Assembly (NCBI GenBank): GCA_902728285.1
Contig: CACVBU010000181.1
Coordinates: forward strand, 1,617,321-1,681,320
DNA length: 64,000 nt
DNA from: Clytia hemisphaerica
Lineage: Eukaryota > Cnidaria > Hydrozoa > Leptothecata > Clytiidae
Reading direction: 5' to 3'
Shown here piece after piece: positions 33,021 through 43,629 of this stretch. Below the pieces are notes generated by a model. It was given only the letters and a program-made list of their open reading frames with translations, made no database searches and was not told the origin of the DNA. How positions within the stretch are numbered: the first letter of the stretch is position 1; each line of letters begins with the position of its first letter. The position numbers were made by a program, and so were the translations under genes.

Positions 33021-34367
33021 TTAATCTCCAAAACTATTATCTGAAGATGAAGAAGATGACGATGAAGAAGAACTCAATTTCTTCTGCGATGGAGGATTTT
33101 CTGTTTTATCTTTTTCATCTAGGGAAGTTCTTAATTCATTAAATTGTTTTTCCAGCGGTTCAAGTGCGTTCTTCCAGTATGGCAGATGAGCAAAAAATGT
33201 ATCACAGATTGATCGTAAAGCACTGTCTGAGGGTGGTCCTGGTTTATCAGTAACATCCGGTTCTACATTGTCTCCAAGAAGAGTTGAAACACAACTAGCC
33301 ATTGCTCTTGAAATTGTACTTAAATTATAACCACCTTCAAGAGCAAGTGCTACCTTACCATTAGCAAACTTCATTAATCTTTTGGTCATTTCTGCATATC
33401 CGTATGGAGTGACTTTACAACCACCAAGCGGATCTCCAACACCAGCATCAAAACCAGCTGATATCAAAATCAGTTCTGGTTCATAATCTTCAAGTACAGG
33501 TATTAAGAGGTTGTTAAAAGCATACAAATAAGCAGTCGACTTGATTTTACCTTTGTTCCAAGCAACATGCATATTGTAGCCAGTTCCAGGACCAATTCCA
33601 ACAGAATCATAGTTAGCTTCCTCCAAATTTGGCCAAAAACTATTATGATCATAACGATGTAAGGAAAAATATAAAACTCTTGGATCATCATCAAACATTT
33701 TGTGTGTGGCATTACCATAGTGTACATCCCAGTCTAAAATCAATATTCTAGTTAATTGATACTTTTCAATAGCCATCACTGCAGCTAGTGCAACATTATT
33801 CAAATGACAAAACCCCATTGATTGCTCTCTAGTTGCATGATGCCCAGGTGGTCTAACGACCGCAGCTCCATTCTGTAAATTACCTTTCAAAATTTGATCA
33901 ACCAATTCTAATGTACAACCAGCAGATAATAAAGCACTTTCAGTCAAATCTTTGTGAAGATAAATTGAGTTCAAGTCACAAGTTAGTCGATCCAACTCTT
34001 CTTTATCCATATCAACCAAAGACGTAATAAAATCATAATGATCCTCGGTGTGTTTAGTAATAATCTCCTCTTTACGTGCTGGCCTTGATTTCAAAACAGT
34101 ACAACGTTCTGTTAAACCTTCATCAATAAGTTTTTGGTAAATCCTAGTAATTCTTTTGGGACATTCCGGGTGTGGAAATTCACAGGAATATAATGCCATT
34201 TTTTCATCGTATATCAATCCAGTCTTGGAAGATGGCTTTTCATCTGGCTGAGAGACAACTTGTAGTTCTTTGGTATGTTTTTCATCATTTTTTCCAGTAG
34301 ACTTTCTGACATTGTCGTTGGTGATTGAAATGCCATCAAAGGCTTTTGAAAGATCTTCAACAGACAT
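33021..34367 (-). CDS. Histone deacetylase, class IIb-like, single domain
   Basis: Zn-dependent lysine deacetylase of the HDAC6/HDAC10 type; it removes acetyl groups from histone or non-histone lysines (tubulin is the classic HDAC6 substrate). It is a 448-residue single exon. After a polar N-terminus, the catalytic domain starts at about residue 50 (GLIYDEKMALYSC) and runs to about 410. Catalytic features seen: His176-His177 in RPPGHHATREQ, Asp212, Asp214 and His216 in LDWDVHYGN, Asp307 in SAGFDAG, and Tyr347 in LEGGYNLS. All metal and catalytic residues are kept. The tail is acidic and Ser-rich with a run of about 12 Ser. There is no second deacetylase domain and no ubiquitin-binding zinc finger, unlike HDAC6. 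It lies 680 bp downstream of a close paralogue on the same strand. Compared with that copy it lacks about 9 residues before HPECPKRI. Confidence 0.93.
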   Translation of the reverse strand: MSVEDLSKAFDGISITNDNVRKSTGKNDEKHTKELQVVSQPDEKPSSKTGLIYDEKMALYSCEFPHPECPKRITRIYQKLIDEGLTERCTVLKSRPARKEEIITKHTEDHYDFITSLVDMDKEELDRLTCDLNSIYLHKDLTESALLSAGCTLELVDQILKGNLQNGAAVVRPPGHHATREQSMGFCHLNNVALAAVMAIEKYQLTRILILDWDVHYGNATHKMFDDDPRVLYFSLHRYDHNSFWPNLEEANYDSVGIGPGTGYNMHVAWNKGKIKSTAYLYAFNNLLIPVLEDYEPELILISAGFDAGVGDPLGGCKVTPYGYAEMTKRLMKFANGKVALALEGGYNLSTISRAMASCVSTLLGDNVEPDVTDKPGPPSDSALRSICDTFFAHLPYWKNALEPLEKQFNELRTSLDEKDKTENPPSQKKLSSSSSSSSSSSDNSFGD

Positions 34368-35048
34368 GAAGAAAAACAGAATATTTTTTTAATGATTTGT
34401 CACTCTAATGAAATAAAGATAAGGTAATTGCATAGATATAGTAAAGATAGACAAGAGTAAGAGTTATAAAGAATTTAAGGAAAACTTGAACATTTGAAAA
34501 AAGGTTTAACCAGTCATTTTTACTGAACTTGAAGTTAGAGAATAATTATGACAGAAAAATCTTTTGAAAGAAACATTTCAACAATGCTTGTAACTATTCT
34601 TTTAAAAACGCTAAAATATCAAAAAGTACAAAACTAAATTCTAAAAAAATTATCTGAATATGTACATTAGAAAAAATGAGGAATTAAAATAATGTGTAGT
34701 ACAATGAGTTTGCTGGATTTCAAACAATTACAACTACAAATATAATAATGCAGCTAAGCTTAATCAAAGATTCAAGCCTTGTAAAGTGTACTGTGTGTAC
34801 AGAATAAACAATTCAAACTCTTCAAGCAAACTTACTAAATGCAAAACTGCCAAAAAATAAGTGTTTTTCTCAGTGAGGCTAATAATTAATATTGCTTGGA
34901 ATTAAAGCTGGTGTGCAAGAGGCATTTATAAATACTTCATTGTTTACCCCTCTGTACTGCTCTGTATTGATTGTTGACAAAAATTTGGAAAAAGATAACC
35001 CTGATAATCAAAAAAACAGAAATATGTATTTTAGAGTTTATTCCCTTC
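34368..35048. other. Spacer between the two HDAC genes
   Basis: 680 bp of AT-rich sequence with no element recognised. It must hold the 3' end of the upstream copy and any promoter of the downstream copy. Confidence 0.5.
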
Positions 35049-36290
35049 TCATTGAATTTCCCCGTTCTCCTCTTCTTCTGAGGAGTCAATACCTTCTTCA
35101 ATCGGTTCTCGCTCATCCAACAAACATCTCAATTCATTATACTGTTCTTCTAATGGTTCTAATGCAGCCTGCCAGTGTGGTAAATGAGCAAAAAAGGTAT
35201 TACTAATGGACCTCAATGCACTATCAGAAGGTTGCAAATCTCCAACATCTAATTCTGGATCTGGTTCTTCTTTATCACCAAGAAGGGTAGACACACAACT
35301 TGCCATTGATGTTGAAATGGTATCAAGATTATAACCACCTTCTAAAATAACTGCAACTTTACCTCCAGCAAAGTCCATTAATCTTCTAGTCATTTGAGCA
35401 TATCCATAGGGAGTAACTTTACATTTTCCTAAAGGATCATTAATTCCAGCATCAAATCCCGCAGATACAAGAACTAACTCTGGATCAAAACTTTCAAGAA
35501 TTGGTATTAAAAGTTTATCAAAAGCATACAAATAAGCACTAGACTTGATTTTACTTTTATTCCAGGCTACATGAACATTATAGCCTTTACCAGGCCCTGT
35601 TCCAACATGATCATAATTAGCTTCAGTCTGATGTGGCCAATATTTTGTATAGTTGTATCTGTGCAAAGAAAAATACAAAACTCTTGGATCATCGTCAAAC
35701 ATCTGGTGTGTGGCATTACCATAATGCACATCCCAGTCTATAATCAATATTCTTTTCAGTTGATACTTTTCAATAGCCATCACAGCAGCCAGTGCAACAT
35801 TATTAAAATGACAAAATCCCATCGATTGCTCTCTAGTAGCATGATGCCCAGGTGGCCTAATGATTGCAGCTCCGTTTCGTAAATTCCCTTTCAAAATTTG
35901 ATCAACTAATTCTAAAGCACAGCCAGCAGATAATAAAGCACTTTGTGTAAGATTTTTGTGAAGATAAATTGAATTTAAATCAATAGCCATCATCTCAAGA
36001 TCATGTCTCTCCTTTTCAGACAATGACATTATAAAATTGTAATGTTCCTCTGTGTGTTTGACAACAATTTCTTCTTTTGATGCAAATCTGGATTTTAGTT
36101 CAACACATCGAGAAATAAGATTTTGATCCAACAATCTTTGGTAAATTCGACGTATCCTCTCTGGACATTCTGGATGAGTTTTTTCTTCTGTATACATATG
36201 GAACGGTAGTTCACAATGATAAGAGCTCATACGTTCATCATAAATAAGACCTGTGTTGATACCAAGAGTTTTCTTTTCCTTTTCAGCCAT
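35049..36290 (-). CDS. Histone deacetylase, class IIb-like, tandem paralogue
   Basis: 413-residue single-exon deacetylase, closely related to its neighbour at 33021-34367 along the whole catalytic domain (same phrases such as DLNSIYLHK, SALLSAGC, LVDQILKGNL and NATH-MFDDDPRVLYFSLHRY). Catalytic features: His149-His150 in RPPGHH, Asp185, Asp187 and His189 in IDWDVHYGN, Asp280 in SAGFDAG, and Tyr320 in LEGGYN. It has a short N-terminus (MAEKEKKTLGINTG) and an acidic C-terminal tail. The start is chosen at the ATG at 36290. The sequence just upstream ends in a possible splice acceptor (AATACAG before GATGGCT), so a 5' UTR intron is possible. The function should match class IIb enzymes; substrate and location cannot be read from the sequence. 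Confidence 0.93.
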   Translation of the reverse strand: MAEKEKKTLGINTGLIYDERMSSYHCELPFHMYTEEKTHPECPERIRRIYQRLLDQNLISRCVELKSRFASKEEIVVKHTEEHYNFIMSLSEKERHDLEMMAIDLNSIYLHKNLTQSALLSAGCALELVDQILKGNLRNGAAIIRPPGHHATREQSMGFCHFNNVALAAVMAIEKYQLKRILIIDWDVHYGNATHQMFDDDPRVLYFSLHRYNYTKYWPHQTEANYDHVGTGPGKGYNVHVAWNKSKIKSSAYLYAFDKLLIPILESFDPELVLVSAGFDAGINDPLGKCKVTPYGYAQMTRRLMDFAGGKVAVILEGGYNLDTISTSMASCVSTLLGDKEEPDPELDVGDLQPSDSALRSISNTFFAHLPHWQAALEPLEEQYNELRCLLDEREPIEEGIDSSEEEENGEIQ

Positions 36291-36680
36291 CCTGTATTGA
36301 TTATTTGTCTTTTTTTAATGAGTGTATTTATTTTCTTTCTATAAACAGAAAAAAGCAACATTCTAACCATTGTTATACTAAAAGAAAAGGTTGTCTGATT
36401 AGAAGCAATATTACAATCCTTGACAAATAAAACTGAAAAGTAAGTGGAAGAAAAGTTGCAAACTAATTCACTGTACACTGTAAGTTTAAAAACTTTCGAA
36501 AACAGATATGACAAAAGTAGCAATTCAAGTAAGCTAAACTTTTTAAAAAATCAATTAAGGTAGAGCATAAAAAATGAAAGTATATAGAAAAAAAAAAATT
36601 AATATCTAATCCAATTTAATAAGATTCATTAATATGAAAATGTCAAAAACATAAATAACAAAACCTTAAGTAGTTTGCAA
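36291..36680. other. Upstream flank of the HDAC pair
   Basis: Probable 5' UTR and promoter region of the HDAC gene that begins at 36290. No motif can be assigned. The open frame on the - strand here is AT-rich and unlikely to be coding. Confidence 0.4.
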
Positions 36681-36771
36681 TTCATGATATTCATGATGTA
36701 ATCTTTTATACACTAGTTCCGGGTTATCTCGGGTGCTTCCATATAAAAGATTACTTCATGAATATCATGAA
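36681..36771. repeat. 91 bp hairpin, TTCATGATATTCATGA arms
   Basis: 30 bp arms (TTCATGATATTCATGATGTA then ATCTTTTATA; the mirror ends in TTCATGAATATCATGAA) with one mismatch surround a 30 bp loop. It is a very small MITE-like element. Confidence 0.75.
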
Positions 36772-37376
36772 TCATGAAAATCTAAATTACATTATGTTTT
36801 ACTTCAAAGATATCCTATCTACACAAAGATGACAATATAGCTCCAATAATATTGTACTCTATACATTATGATACTTTTAGATCAAAGATAAGGATAAAAA
36901 CAATCAAAAAAATTATAGAAAAGAATAGGAAAATAAAGATAGTTTCAAAAAAATGTTTTATATAATTTTGTGTCATTTATTTTTTTGATTTTGGGCTTTG
37001 ATAATTGAACCTTTAATTTAATTATATGTTGGTTTTATCCATCAGTATATTTCAAAAGGTCTCCAATTTGTTTAAAGAAGTAAAAGTAAAGTTGTTTAGG
37101 AAAACTTCAGCTCTATTTTTGTTTAATTTCATTTGTTTAGGTGAAAAAATGCTTGAAATAAAAAAAAATCCAAATTACAGAATAGTTAATATATGATACA
37201 CCAGGCTGGGCTTAAAAATTGTTGGTTTGCAGTCACCCGACCCTAAATTTTGGAAGTGGGTTGGTCGGTCAGAATTATTTTTTATTTTGGCGATTTATGA
37301 AATTTTTGTCCATGGAAGGGTTAACAGTTTGTTTACATTTAGGTTAATTTAGAATAAACAAGCTAGATGCTGAATG

Positions 37377-38996
37377 GACCTACCTGATGATGAAAGTTAG
37401 ATAGCAATGCGAGGAGAAAAAAATCAGTCAGAAAATATATCGTTTAGCGAAAATGCATAACGCAATAAATTCATCATTGATTGTTGATGGGGGGAGAGGG
37501 AAGGGTTGTAGGGAAAAATTAATAGAAAGTTCTGGTCGCAAAAATCAGTTTTATTGACAATTGAATCATGCTTGATGGTGAGCATTGTTATCAATAATGT
37601 TTTTGTGTGAAGAACATAGAAATACAAGGAAAACATATAATGAAAATCTGCAAAGACGGCGATTTCCAGCATTTTCAACCGGAAAAAATTTTTTCTCAAA
37701 AATCGAACTCGGCCATGTTTTGAGCATTGCAAAAACGCATCTTTCTGCAAAAAATCAGAAAAAGCTAAAGATGAAAATTCGAGAAAATGTAAAAAAAAAC
37801 AGTTTTCCGGCATATTTCTGGCATTTTCAGCCGGGAAAAAATATTTTTCGAAAATCGGGCTCCGTCACATTTTAGGTATTGTCATTTTGCATCAGTGTGC
37901 AAAATTTCATGAAAAAATATAAAGTACAGCTCGAGAAATTCAAGAAATACCGTTTTTCCGGCGAAAATAGGCTGTTCCGGCGATTTTTAGAAAGTTCCGG
38001 CTTCAAAAATCACTTTTATTGACAATTAAACCATGCTTTATGGGTGGCATTGCTATCAATATGTTTTTTGTGTGAAAAAAAACAAAAAACAAAAACGAAA
38101 TATAAGGAAAAAGTCCGATGAAAATCTGCAAAAACGGCGATTTCCGGGATATTTCCGGCATTTTCAGCCGGAATAGAATTTTTCTCAAAAATCGGACTAG
38201 GCCATGTTTTATACATTGTTAATACGCATCTTTATGCAAAAAATCAGAAAAAACTAATGATGAAATCTCGAGAAAATGCTAAAAAAACGGTTTTTCCGGC
38301 ATATTTCCGGCATTTTCGGCCGGAAAAGTACGTTAATTGAAAATCAGGCTCTGTCATATTTTAGGTATTGCCATTTTGCATCAGTGTGCAAAATTTCATG
38401 AAAAAAATATAAAGTACAAGCTCGAGAAATTCAAGAAAAATACCGTTTTTTTCCGGCGAAAATAGGCTGTTCCCGGCGATTTTTAGAAAGTTCCGGCTTC
38501 AAAAATCACTTTTATTGAAAAAAACAATTAAACCAGCTTGATGGTGGGCATTGCTACAAATAATGTTTTTGTGTGAAAAAACAACGAAATATAAGGAAAA
38601 AGTCCAATGAAAATCTGCAAAAACGGCGATTTCCGGGATATTTCCGGCATTTTCAGCCGGAATAGAATTTCTCTCAAAAATCGGACTAATCCATGTTTTA
38701 GGCATTGCTAATACGCATCTTTGTGCAAAAAATCAGAAAAAACTAATGATGAAATCTCGAGAAAATGCCAAAAAACCGGTTTTTCCGGCATATTTCCGGC
38801 ATTTTCGGCCGGAAATGAATTTTTTTCGAAAATCGGGCTCCGTCACATTTTGGGCATTACCATTTTGCATCTTTGTGCCAAAAATTAGGAAAAACTAATG
38901 AGCCAATCCCGAGAAAAGCTAGTAACGAACGGACGAACGAACGGACGAACGAACAGAGGTTAATTTATAGGACCTACAGCCCACCGGGGTAGGTCC
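37377..38996 (-). mobile_element. Repeat element, copy 2 of TGGACCTACC family
   Basis: 1.62 kb element with ends GGACCTACC and GGTAGGTCC. It is homologous in reverse orientation to 13742-14716. It is longer because an internal unit of roughly 490 bp (GGCTGTTCCGGCGATTTTTAG to CATTTTCGGCCGG) is duplicated in tandem, with starts near 37975 and 38466. Near the start-equivalent end it carries a (GAACGAAC)-type simple repeat at 38930-38955. Small open frames here are artefacts. Confidence 0.8.
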
Positions 38997-39067
38997 AAAA
39001 AACAGAAGTGCTAGCAGGGAATTTACGATTCTTATGCTTGAGACAAACAACATACGAGTTTTGATTT

Positions 39068-39073
39068 TTTATT
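39068..39073 (-). terminator. AATAAA inside transposon, downstream of membrane-protein gene
   Basis: - strand AATAAA about 120 bases past the stop codon at 39191, lying within the outer TIR element. If the gene is expressed, its polyadenylation signal may be transposon-derived. Position only; there is no transcript evidence. Confidence 0.35.
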
Positions 39074-39190
39074 GTTTGAAGTTTTTTCTTCTTTAAAATT
39101 ACAATAAAAATTTTTGGGTCGACAGGTTTCGAGGTAGGGTCGGTCGGGTGACGGCAAACGAAAAATTTTTTAAGTCCAGCCCCATTCAGT

Positions 39191-40216
39191 CTAAATATCT
39201 TCACTGGAGAAAAAATAAATGATATGTACAAGAATGAATTGAATAGCAGCAATAATGCATACTTTGGAGCCAGATAAAACACAATCCAACTTGTAAACAA
39301 GAGCTTGTATAAAGTGATCAGGTATTGAAACCAACCTAAACGTTAACAGTGCCAGCAAGGGATGGATTCTTTTCAATGTAATCAATGATAAACCCCAACT
39401 CAAAACTTTAAGTATTGCCATTAAAATGATATTCATTATTTTGGATATCGTGAATTCAGTGTTTGATTTGCTTTGCGTTGATGAGTGATGAAACAAGATG
39501 AAAACAGGTAGCACCAAAACAATGGACAGCGACAAAACATAAATAACTTCCAATACAGGATAAACTGATAATTTTTCTCTCAAAAGGACAATGTAAAAAC
39601 CATATACACTTGCAATGACCAATGAAAAAAGACTGGTATTGAATTTTAGATGGAATTCCATATCTGAGAATAAAATTGACATTTGCCAAATCAAAACAGC
39701 CAGCGACAAATAAATCACCTTTGATGGTAACTTGGAACTGCATATTTCTTTCAAAATGATAAATAGCACTGGGACAAGTAATACTTGGGTGAATTGATAA
39801 TATTCTGTACCTGCTGATTTTTTTGTAAACGTATCAAAATCAAGACATGAATCAATGGTAAGGACCACATGGCAGAATAACAGTGGCCAGAACTCTTTTA
39901 GAAGAGGTCTCAAACTTGGAGATGAGCTACCTCTCAATACAGCAAAAACAACAAAGCATACAAACAAATGTACAAGCCAAAATTCAATGAAGAATGAACT
40001 GTTTCTTTTCCAAAAATGTACTTCAGCCCAACAGTAAATGGTCATGGAAAGAAAAGTCAAAAGTTCCAGCGGGAAAAACAGCTTCCACGACAAAGTAGGG
40101 AAGAACTGTAAATTCAATTTCCTTAACCTCATCATGAAAGAGGTATTTTCCTTCTCTGATTCTTCAATCTTTATCAATTCATCTCGAAAATTGTTCAAAG
40201 CATTTGTTATAGACAT
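39191..40216 (-). CDS. Multi-pass membrane protein, unknown family
   Basis: 341-residue open frame dominated by hydrophobic stretches. I count about nine or ten candidate membrane spans, for example WKLFFPLELLTFLSMTIYCW, FFIEFWLVHLFVCFVVFAVL, FTQVLLVPVLFIILKEI, VIYLSLAVLIWQMSILF and VLSLSIVLVLPVFILF. The N-terminal 30 residues are polar and charged (RDELIKIEESEKENTSFMMR). No family signature is recognised. The topology could suit a drug/metabolite- or nucleotide-sugar-transporter-like protein, but that is a guess. The frame stays open for nine codons upstream of the first ATG to a good splice acceptor (TTTTTAG at about 40244), so an extra 5' exon is possible. Its 3' end is abutted by a transposon. 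Confidence 0.6.
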   Translation of the reverse strand: MSITNALNNFRDELIKIEESEKENTSFMMRLRKLNLQFFPTLSWKLFFPLELLTFLSMTIYCWAEVHFWKRNSSFFIEFWLVHLFVCFVVFAVLRGSSSPSLRPLLKEFWPLLFCHVVLTIDSCLDFDTFTKKSAGTEYYQFTQVLLVPVLFIILKEICSSKLPSKVIYLSLAVLIWQMSILFSDMEFHLKFNTSLFSLVIASVYGFYIVLLREKLSVYPVLEVIYVLSLSIVLVLPVFILFHHSSTQSKSNTEFTISKIMNIILMAILKVLSWGLSLITLKRIHPLLALLTFRLVSIPDHFIQALVYKLDCVLSGSKVCIIAAIQFILVHIIYFFSSEDI

Positions 40217-40882
40217 GACATTAGGTAAATTTTCTCTTTTCCCTAAAAATATGAAAACAATTTTTTAAAGCCTTGCATGGATAGGACAGGAGACTACCAC
40301 CCTGGGAGAATATGTGTTATTTTAGAAAATTGACTTTATTTGAGTTAAGTGAGTTTCAGAAACAAACAAAATACAGTCAAAGACCTCTCATCCTGTCTTC
40401 AATAGATGTTTGAAAAATAAACCCTCTAAATGTACTTTCTATCAATATAATTAATACTCAGCAACTAAGGAGACAAGGTCAATGGTTAGTGGAGAAATCC
40501 AGGGAAAGGAGTGGCTTTCTCCCATACCTTGGGGTAGACAGCTAGAGAAAAGGTAGCCTTTATGTAGGTTACACAAGACTGTGGTTGCAAACTTATTTTA
40601 ATAAGAGACCCAAGGGGCCATATAATCAGAAAATAAAATAAACCCATTATACTCCTTGTATCTGTATGAAAGAATCACAATTACCTCAATGAAAGGGAAG
40701 AATATTTAAGAAAGTTCCCTAATTTTTTACAATTTCACAGAATTTTAACATCTGCACTATTTTTTTACTTTTATTTTTATTTTTAAATGTGTTTATATGT
40801 AGTGATAATGAACATTCATGTTCATGCTACTTTATACATAGGAAAAATATTCAACAGGACATCCTGAATTAGCAAAAGGTCT
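40217..40882. other. Intergenic DNA upstream of the membrane-protein gene
   Basis: No gene or delimited repeat seen. It may contain the 5' exon and promoter of the preceding gene. Confidence 0.4.
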
Positions 40883-40990
40883 CCGGGGTGGGGTACTAAG
40901 GCAAAATGGGTGTCGGGTATGCGCGAACCATAAGGGTCCCTTTTTCACACCCTTGAAAGTCCCTCAAAGGGGTACAAAAATCATCAAAAG
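40883..40990 (+). repeat. GGGGTACTAAGG-family fragment
   Basis: It begins CCGGGGTGGGGTACTAAGGC, then GGGTATGCGCGAACCATAAG, and matches 1117-1211 most closely. Its right end is missing. Confidence 0.65.
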
Positions 40991-41072
40991 CAGCGAGTTT
41001 CTATCAGCTACTCCTTTTTTTTAAAACCCATCTTTTAGAGCTTTGAAAAAGAAAGAAAACGAGGGGTCATAG

Positions 41073-42400
41073 TACTCTAGGGGCTGAGTTAGGTCCCGTA
41101 TGCGCATCGGCGTATAGTCATTTTTTCTTTTGATCATGAAAGTATAGTCCTTGAAGAGTCAGAAAACGTGTGTGGCGTTATTTGGATCAGGCTCAAATTT
41201 CCATAATGGCGGATTTTAGATTTTCAACCCTTTTTAGCCCTCTTGCTTGAAAAAAATTTTTCTTTGACTTTAAACATAGACATATTATATACCAATCGAT
41301 CACAAATTTTATGCTGATTGAGAAAAAGGTCAGAATCACGGTCTGAAAATTTCGTTATCTGGAGATATGAAGCACTTTCGATTTCGATTTTTTGAAATGA
41401 CTACTTTTGGTTCCAGATTTGCGTGGCTGTAACATTTGATTGGCTTACTTGATTTACTTGAAATTTTCGGAGGGTCTTGCCTGCCGTTCAAATAATAAAA
41501 TTCAGAAAAATTTATTTTCTACATGAATTTCGAAATCCATAATGGCTGATTCAAAACTTTCTTTCGTCACATTGGCTATTAGGCTCTGCTAGCCTAAGAA
41601 AAATATTTTTTTGAGCTTAAAACCCTGCATATTATATACCAATCGATCAGAAATTTTATGCTGATTAAGAAAAAGGTCAGAACCATGGTCTGAAAATTTC
41701 TTTATCAAGAGATACGAAGCACTTACGTTTTCTAAGTTTTGAAAACGAAAGTACTTCATAGCTCGACATAGCAAAATTTTCAGACCATGGTTCTGACCTT
41801 TTTCTTAATCAGCATAAAATTTCTGATCGATTGGTATATAATATGCAGGGTTTTAAGCTCAAAAAATATTTTTCTTAGCCTAGCAGAGCCTAAGAGCCCA
41901 TGTGACGAAAGAAAATTTTGAATCCGCCATTATGGATTTCGAAATTCATGTAGAAAATAAATTTTTCTGAATTTTATTATTTGAACGGCAGGCAAGACCC
42001 TCCAAAAAATTTCAAGTAAATCAAGTAAGCCAATCAAATGTTACAGCCACGCAAATCTGGAACCAAAAGTAGTAATTTCAAAAAATCGAAATCGAAAGTG
42101 CTTCATATCTCCAGATAACGAAATTTTCAGACCATGATTCTGACCTTTTTCTCAATCAGCATAAAATTTGTGATCGATTGGTATATAATATGTCTATGTT
42201 TAAAGTCAAAGAAAAAATTTTTTCAAGCAAGAGGGCAAAAAAGGGTTGAAAATCTAAAATCCGCCATTATGGAAATCTGAGCCTGATCCAAATAACGCCA
42301 CACACGTTTTCTGACTCTTCAAGGACTATACTTTCATGATCAAAAGAAAAAATGACTATACGCCGATGTGCATACGGGACCTAGCTCAGCCCCTAGAGTA
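41073..42400. mobile_element. 1.33 kb near-perfect palindromic (foldback) element
   Basis: The left half from TACTCTAGGGGCTGAGTTAG is the reverse complement of the right half ending CAGCCCCTAGAGTA over about 650 bp per arm, with a short centre near 41745. Each arm also contains two diverged direct copies of a roughly 340 bp unit (ATATTATATACCAATCGATC to AAGCACTT), so four units lie as two forward and two reverse. TAG on both sides matches a single TAG at the equivalent empty position in the second backbone copy, suggesting a 3 bp target duplication. No coding capacity. Confidence 0.85.
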
Positions 42401-43252
42401 TAGGCCTCAAGAGGAAAAGTGGTTGTAAAGATATTCAATTATTAGTGTGGAATATTTGTCTAAAAATGTTAAAAAAGGGTAGGAAAATAGATTGGAAAGA
42501 TTTGAAAAATGTGTCAAAAACAGAAAGAACATTTTTCAGTCATGCTTCTTTAATTTTGCATATTTACATTAAGTGTAGCTAGAGAACTAAAATTTAGAGG
42601 GATAATTCTTTGATGATGTTAGAATATCATTATTCAAAAATATATACTCTATTTATGAAAATAATGAAAGATATACAGTACCCAAGACCCCTCACCCCCT
42701 ACCCCTCGTGTCATCAGCTGGAAACAAATGAAATCGTAATTTTCTCTTACGCTTTTTTTCAACACTAAAAATAAGGACCAGCCGAAAACTAAAAATAACA
42801 ACCAACCTCTCCTTTTTTAACTTTTCAAACCTTCCTCCTATATCTTGGCTATTATCTTTTTTACACAAACTAAATTCTTTGGAAATTTTGAAAATTGATT
42901 GGGTCTTCTCGTCAAGAAGTCGTGAAGACACCAATTTTTTGTATAAAAACCAAGAAAGAAGAGACCAAAAAACTATGCATAGCAAGGGTAGTTAACGAAA
43001 TAAAAAAGTATCTGGCTTACCTGTTAGAAAAATAGAATTCAATCAGCCCTGAAAATTGATATTTTGTTTGCTTTCTTAGTGTCACAGCCTCTAACACTCC
43101 CACCGCCCTAAAGGTCAAATTGATGTTAGTCGTAGGAAACATCGATATGTGATCTGCCCCTTAGCGCATTTGATTTTTGAATTCCTCACCCTTTTTCTGT
43201 TTTGAATTCCTTACTCTTTTTCTGATAAACAAACAAAGTTTCAGCCTTCAAC

Positions 43253-43629
43253 TACTGTCAACTGCTCTAACTTGGGACAAAATAATCTGACAAAACATGG
43301 GATGGCAATTCAGCTACCATTTCACCAAACCTCCAAAGTCATTTGATTTGAGTTAATGAAAGGGGGTTTTAAAAAATACACGATTTCTCTCTTTCGCACC
43401 GAGTAGGCTTTTAAATCGAAATGTGTAAAAATTTTGTAGTGGTGGAACACACACGAGTGTCTGTGCACCACTCTAAGAGGAACGAAGAAGTATGATTGAT
43501 AAACTTGGTGGTGTTATCAAAACAAATTTATCATTGTCAAAAAGATTTAGCAGTAAGTGAAAATACAGGCCAGATATCAACCAGTCCCATGTTTTGACCA
43601 ATCGCTCCAAGTTAGAGCAGTTGACGGTA
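43253..43629. mobile_element. MITE-like element, TACTGTCAACTGCTC ends
   Basis: The left end TACTGTCAACTGCTCTAACT and right end AGTTAGAGCAGTTGACGGTA are inverted with one mismatch. It is inserted within the backbone repeat, which is uninterrupted at the corresponding point near 56180. A half copy is at 3334-3480. Confidence 0.8.

Larger units (their letters stand above)
37204..39181. mobile_element. Outer TIR element split by an inserted repeat
   Basis: The left end GGCTGGGCTTAAAAATTGTT, then GGTTTGCAGTCACCCGACC, is mirrored at the right by GGTCGGGTGACGGCAAACG, then TTTTTTAAGTCCAGCC. Between them lies the 1.62 kb element 37377-38996, so the outer element was originally only about 360 bp. Its right edge lies about 10 bases past the stop codon of the membrane-protein gene. 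Confidence 0.75.

Noticed and set aside
42692-42985. 97-codon - strand frame
   Set aside because: Hydrophobic and Lys-rich low-complexity translation within repeat-derived DNA, with no family match recognised.
43005-43060. Possible 5' exon of the membrane-protein gene (CTAACAG before GTAAGCC on the - strand)
   Set aside because: Only a donor-like site and a preceding TTTTCAG are seen, about 2.8 kb upstream. There is no coding continuity to confirm it.
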